From Pseudoflavonifractor phocaeensis (GTDB taxonomy: Bacteria > Bacillota > Clostridia > Oscillospirales > Oscillospiraceae): DNA of 43,724 nt. Shown in pieces: positions 40,963 to 43,724 of the stretch (position 1 is the stretch's first letter; every line of letters starts with the position of its first letter). A program made the position numbers and the translations under genes. The stretch lies in contig NZ_JADYUM010000020.1 in NCBI RefSeq assembly GCF_021531815.1, forward strand, positions 1 to 43,724. The letters run 5' to 3'. The notes under the pieces are model-generated. The model was not told where the DNA came from and made no database searches. It was given only the letters and a program-made list of their open reading frames with translations.

Positions 40963-41868
40963 TTATTTCAAATAGGATTCCAGCTGGGGGCGGCGGGCCA
41001 ACTCCCGGTCCAGGCAGGCCAGAAAGGCCCGGGTCAGCTCCGGCTTCCGCCGCCGGCCCAGGAGATAATAGATAATCTCGTCGGGCGGGCCTTCCTCCAG
41101 GGGCCTGACTTCCGCCCCGGTGCGCGCGCGCAGGGCCTGGGCCACCATGGCGGGCGCGATGGCCCAACTGTCCGCCCAGCCCTCCCGCCAGCGGAAAAAG
41201 TCCTCCAGAAGGGACATCTGGTCCAGCACCGCCCGGGGCTGGGCCCCGCCGGAAAACCAGAAGGAGTGCCAGAGGTCGTATTCCGGATTCCAGGGCAGGC
41301 GCAGCTCCCGGGCCGGGTCCAGCTGGGCGGGGTGGACCTTGGGGGGCAGGGGACTGCCCGGTCCGGTGACCAGCACCATAGGCTCCCGGAAGGCGGGGAT
41401 AGTCTCCACCTGGGGGTGGTACATGTCGTCGGAGATCAGGGCCAGGTCCACCAGGCCCTCGGCCACATAGCCATAGGCTTCCTGGGAATGGTAGTTGTGG
41501 AAGGTCAGGGCCCGGCCCGGGGTCTCCTCCAGAAAGGCCCGGAACACCGGGGGCAGCAGATAGGTGCTGACGCTGCCCACCGAGGCCACGTTCAGGGTCC
41601 GCGCCCGGTCCCGGCCCGCCACCTCCCTGGCCTCCTGCCACACCTGCCGCCATTTCTCCGCCACCTGGATGAAATCCCGCCCCTGGTCGGTAAGCTCCAC
41701 CCGGCGCACGCCCCGTCCCCGGACCAGGAGGGGACAGCCCAACTCCCGCTCCAGGGTCCGGATGTGCCGGCTCACCGCCGGCTGGGTGATGTACAGCGCC
41801 TGGGCCGCCCCGGACACGCTGCCCGTCCGGACCACGGCCAGGAACACCTCGATCTCCTGCTGCGTCAT
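40963..41868 (-). CDS. LysR-family transcriptional regulator
   Basis: A LysR regulator of 301 residues. MTQQEIEVFLAVVRTGSVSG opens the winged HTH; AAQALYITQPAVSRHIRTLE (21-40) holds the recognition helix. The effector domain (about 88-290) has TLNVASVGSVSTYLLPPVFR and GYVAEGLVDLALISDD, and looks like a CysB-type two-lobe fold. ATG 41868 is 6 bases after GGAGG; an earlier in-frame ATG directly abuts that site. It is divergent from the MATE exporter gene with a 113-base gap, so control of that exporter is a natural inference. The gap has an AT-rich stretch (41880-41907) that could hold its T-N11-A site. Confidence 0.9.
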   Translation of the reverse strand: MTQQEIEVFLAVVRTGSVSGAAQALYITQPAVSRHIRTLERELGCPLLVRGRGVRRVELTDQGRDFIQVAEKWRQVWQEAREVAGRDRARTLNVASVGSVSTYLLPPVFRAFLEETPGRALTFHNYHSQEAYGYVAEGLVDLALISDDMYHPQVETIPAFREPMVLVTGPGSPLPPKVHPAQLDPARELRLPWNPEYDLWHSFWFSGGAQPRAVLDQMSLLEDFFRWREGWADSWAIAPAMVAQALRARTGAEVRPLEEGPPDEIIYYLLGRRRKPELTRAFLACLDRELARRPQLESYLK

Positions 41869-41923
41869 ATCCATCCTCCAAAATATGATTGATATGTTAT
41901 ATTTTAACGGCAAAATCGGCATT

Positions 41924-41952
41924 TTGCAAGGGTCGCTTTTCTCCGGTATACT
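41924..41952 (+). promoter_or_regulatory. Predicted promoter of the MATE exporter gene
   Basis: TTGCAA at 41924-41929 and TATACT at 41947-41952, spacer exactly 17 bases, 29 bases before the start codon. Confidence 0.65.
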
Positions 41953-41981
41953 GGGCCTACCAACCCTGAGGAGGTCCCAAC

Positions 41982-43319
41982 ATGACCGCAGCCGCCGACC
42001 TGACCCGCGGCCCCATCCGCCGCCAGCTCATTGCCCTGGCCCTCCCCCTTCTGGCCGGAAACATCCTTCAGCAGCTCTACAACACCATTGACGCCGTCAT
42101 CGTGGGACGCTTCGTGGGGGACGGAGCCTTTGCCGCCGTGGGAGTGGCTGGGTCGGTAATGAACCTGTTTCTCTTTCTCATCAGCGGGGGGTGCTCCGGC
42201 GCGGGCGTCCTCTTGGCCCAGCTCCACGGAGCGGGAGACGGCCCCGCCTTTCGCCGGGACTTTTTTCTCACCTCCCTGTTCGGCGGACTGCTCACCCTGG
42301 GGCTGACGGCGGCCGCCCTTCTCCTTCTCTCCCCCCTGCTGGTCCTGCTCCGGACCCCCGCCGCCATCCGGGGCTTCGCCTCCGACTATCTGCATGTCAT
42401 CTTTCTGGGGTTCCTGGCCGCCTTCGCCTTTCACCTGGGCTCCGCCGTCCTCCGGGCAGTGGGCAGCACCGGAGCGGCCCTGGTCTTTCTGATGATCTCC
42501 ATGGGGACCAACCTGGCTCTGGACCTGGCCTTTATCGTGGGGTTGGGGATGGGGGTGGCAGGAGCTGCCTGGGCCACCGTGCTGGCCCAGGCCCTGGCCG
42601 CTTTGCTGTGCCTGACCTATCTGGCCCGGCGCTTCCCCCAGCTCATGTTCCACCGGGGGGACATGGCCTACGACGGCCCCCTCCTCCGCCGCACCGCCCA
42701 TTTCAGCCTGGTGTCCTCCCTCCACATGTGTAACCTGTATATCGGCAAGCTGCTGGTCCAGGGGACGGTGAACAGCCTGGGCACCGGGGCCATCTCCGCC
42801 TACACCGCCGCCACCCGCATCGAGGGCTTCGCCAACTCCTTCGGGGACAGCGGCCACACCGCCGTCTCCGTCTTCACCGGCCAGAACACCGGAGCGGGAG
42901 ACCCAAAACGGGTCCGGACGGGCTTCTTCACCGGGCAGCGGCTGCTGGCCACCCTTGGACTCTTTATGTCCGCACTGATGCTGGCGGGGGCGGTACCCGC
43001 GCTGAGGCTGGTGTTGCCGGAAAACAGCGCGGACAGTCTGGGGCCGGCAGTGGGCTACCTGCGCCTGGTGGCCTGCTTCTATCTGTTCAACTTCCTGGGC
43101 AGCGGCCTGGCGGGCTATTTTCAGGGCCGCGGCCGCGTGAACATCCCTGTCATCGGCGCCACAGGGCACATCACCCTCCGGGTCATTTTATCCTGGCTGC
43201 TGGCGCCCAAGCTGGGCCTGTCCGCCGTGGCCCTGGCCACCGGCCTGGGCTGGATCGGAGTGGTGGCCTTCTGGTCCCTGCTGTTCCGCCGGGAACGTAC
43301 ATCCTCAAAACCCGCGTGA
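41982..43319 (+). CDS. MATE-family efflux transporter
   Basis: A multidrug/toxin extrusion family exporter of 445 residues with twelve predicted helices in two related halves. Typical texts are RQLIALALPLLAGNILQQLY, NTIDAVIVGRFVGDGAFAAVG (in two parts), and in the second half ISAYTAATRIEGFANSFGDS, then FTGQNTGAGDPKRV, which repeats the first half's LLAQLHGAGDG position. It would expel a cationic or drug-like compound in exchange for sodium or protons; the substrate is unknown. GAGGAGG-type site precedes ATG 41982. The divergent LysR regulator probably controls it. A strong terminator follows 40 bases after the stop. Confidence 0.92.
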   Translation: MTAAADLTRGPIRRQLIALALPLLAGNILQQLYNTIDAVIVGRFVGDGAFAAVGVAGSVMNLFLFLISGGCSGAGVLLAQLHGAGDGPAFRRDFFLTSLFGGLLTLGLTAAALLLLSPLLVLLRTPAAIRGFASDYLHVIFLGFLAAFAFHLGSAVLRAVGSTGAALVFLMISMGTNLALDLAFIVGLGMGVAGAAWATVLAQALAALLCLTYLARRFPQLMFHRGDMAYDGPLLRRTAHFSLVSSLHMCNLYIGKLLVQGTVNSLGTGAISAYTAATRIEGFANSFGDSGHTAVSVFTGQNTGAGDPKRVRTGFFTGQRLLATLGLFMSALMLAGAVPALRLVLPENSADSLGPAVGYLRLVACFYLFNFLGSGLAGYFQGRGRVNIPVIGATGHITLRVILSWLLAPKLGLSAVALATGLGWIGVVAFWSLLFRRERTSSKPA

Positions 43320-43358
43320 CCGTTTATGGCGGCCGGGGCAAACCCCGGCTCTGCAAAG

Positions 43359-43401
43359 AAAGGAGGTAAGGGCGCACGTTGTACGCCCTTACCTCCTTTT
43401 T
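43359..43401. terminator. Bidirectional terminator between MATE and TauE/SafE genes
   Basis: A 16-bp perfect stem (43359-43374 with 43384-43399), loop of 9 bases, with T-runs on both sides. The stop codon of the convergent permease gene (43389-43391) lies in the stem. Confidence 0.88.
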
Positions 43402-43724
43402 CCAAACAGTTCTGTGATCCCCACCAGAACCAGGAATCCGCCGAAGCATTTCCGCAGCAGTTCCACCTCCACGGCGGTGGCCGCCCAGGCGGCCAGAGCG
43501 GCGCACAGCAGCCCCGCTCCGATGGCGGGCGCCAGCACTTTTTTCTCGATGCAGCCATTTTTGATGTGGGCGGGGAGGGCCATGAGCCCGGCAGGGAGGA
43601 AATAGAGCAGGTTGATCCCCTGGGCCAGCCGCTGGTCCAGCCCGGCGAAGGCGGTCATATAGACCAGCAGCAGGGTGCCGCCCCCCACCCCGAAGCCGGA
43701 CAACACCCCTGTGGCCGCCTGGGC
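43389..43724 (-). CDS. TauE/SafE-family (TSUP) permease, N-terminus outside the window
   Basis: The frame enters from the right edge (about 112 residues visible, reading AQAATGVLSGFGVGGGTLLL) and ends at 43389. The glycine-rich text GVLSGFGVGGGTLL, followed by LDQRLAQGINLLYFLPAG and a final helix CFGGFLVLVGITELFGKRR, is the pattern of one half of TSUP permeases, which move sulfite, sulfoacetate or similar anions. Four hydrophobic segments are visible. Family members are about 120 residues (half-size) or 250 residues, so this could be nearly the whole of a half-size form. The 3' end lies in a terminator shared with the MATE gene. Confidence 0.8.
   Translation of the reverse strand, partial: AQAATGVLSGFGVGGGTLLLVYMTAFAGLDQRLAQGINLLYFLPAGLMALPAHIKNGCIEKKVLAPAIGAGLLCAALAAWAATAVEVELLRKCFGGFLVLVGITELFGKRR

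Noticed and set aside
1-43724. CRISPR array, prophage, insertion sequence, tRNA or rRNA genes
   Set aside because: No regularly spaced repeats, no transposase, integrase or phage proteins, and no tRNA cloverleaf or rRNA text were seen by eye on either strand.

Overview
The window is chromosomal DNA from a GC-rich member of the Firmicutes. The most likely source is the Oscillospirales (Flavonifractor / Intestinimonas / Lawsonibacter type); this is inferred from gene content, strong AGGAGG-type ribosome sites, a GC-rich codon bias and Firmicutes-style leaders, because no rRNA is present. Almost everything is ordinary vertical core genome. I see no prophage, insertion sequence, CRISPR array, tRNA or rRNA.

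Layout. 1-5.7 kb: a disordered acidic protein cut by the left edge, rlmB, ftsH (TTG start), an alpha/beta hydrolase and a degenerate ferritin-like protein. 5.7-12.3 kb: a hotdog thioesterase, then a lysine riboswitch in front of an NhaC-family transporter (a predicted lysine transporter) that carries an unexpected exported DnaJ-like Cys module, then a pyruvate-kinase-like protein without its C domain, and polA followed by a triple-hairpin repeat. 12.3-18.3 kb: two small membrane proteins, two GNAT acetyltransferases (rimI first), tsaD, an AT-rich island with a cluster of DnaA-box-like 9-mers, then the translation operon infC-rpmI-rplT with its own leader and an AUC-started infC, and a threonine-aldolase-like PLP enzyme.

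18.3-28.4 kb: a YjiH-family membrane protein, then the leftward arginine cluster argG-argH-argC-argJ-argB-argD-argF. With ArgJ doing both the first and fifth steps, this covers glutamate to arginine through the cyclic acetyl route, given carbamoyl phosphate. A palindrome upstream of argG and an ARG-box-like site upstream of argC suggest ArgR/AhrC control at two promoters.

28.4-36.5 kb: a small lipoprotein, then the leftward phosphate regulon pstS-pstC-pstA-pstB-phoU-phoB-phoR, preceded by repeated TTTACA/TTAACA hexamers typical of a Pho box. Two inverted copies of one ~115-140 bp intergenic repeat lie inside this operon. 36.4-43.7 kb: a DUF378 protein, the operon ruvX / ABM monooxygenase / flavodoxin-ferredoxin fusion / class II aldolase, an AT-richer XRE regulator that looks foreign, a GH13 amylase-like enzyme, a LysR regulator divergent from a MATE exporter, and a TauE/SafE-type permease cut by the right edge.

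The points most worth following are the exported Cys module on the riboswitch-controlled transporter, the DnaA-box-like cluster between tsaD and infC, the non-AUG infC start with attenuator, the inverted dispersed repeats in the pst-pho operon, and the C-domain-less pyruvate kinase paralogue.
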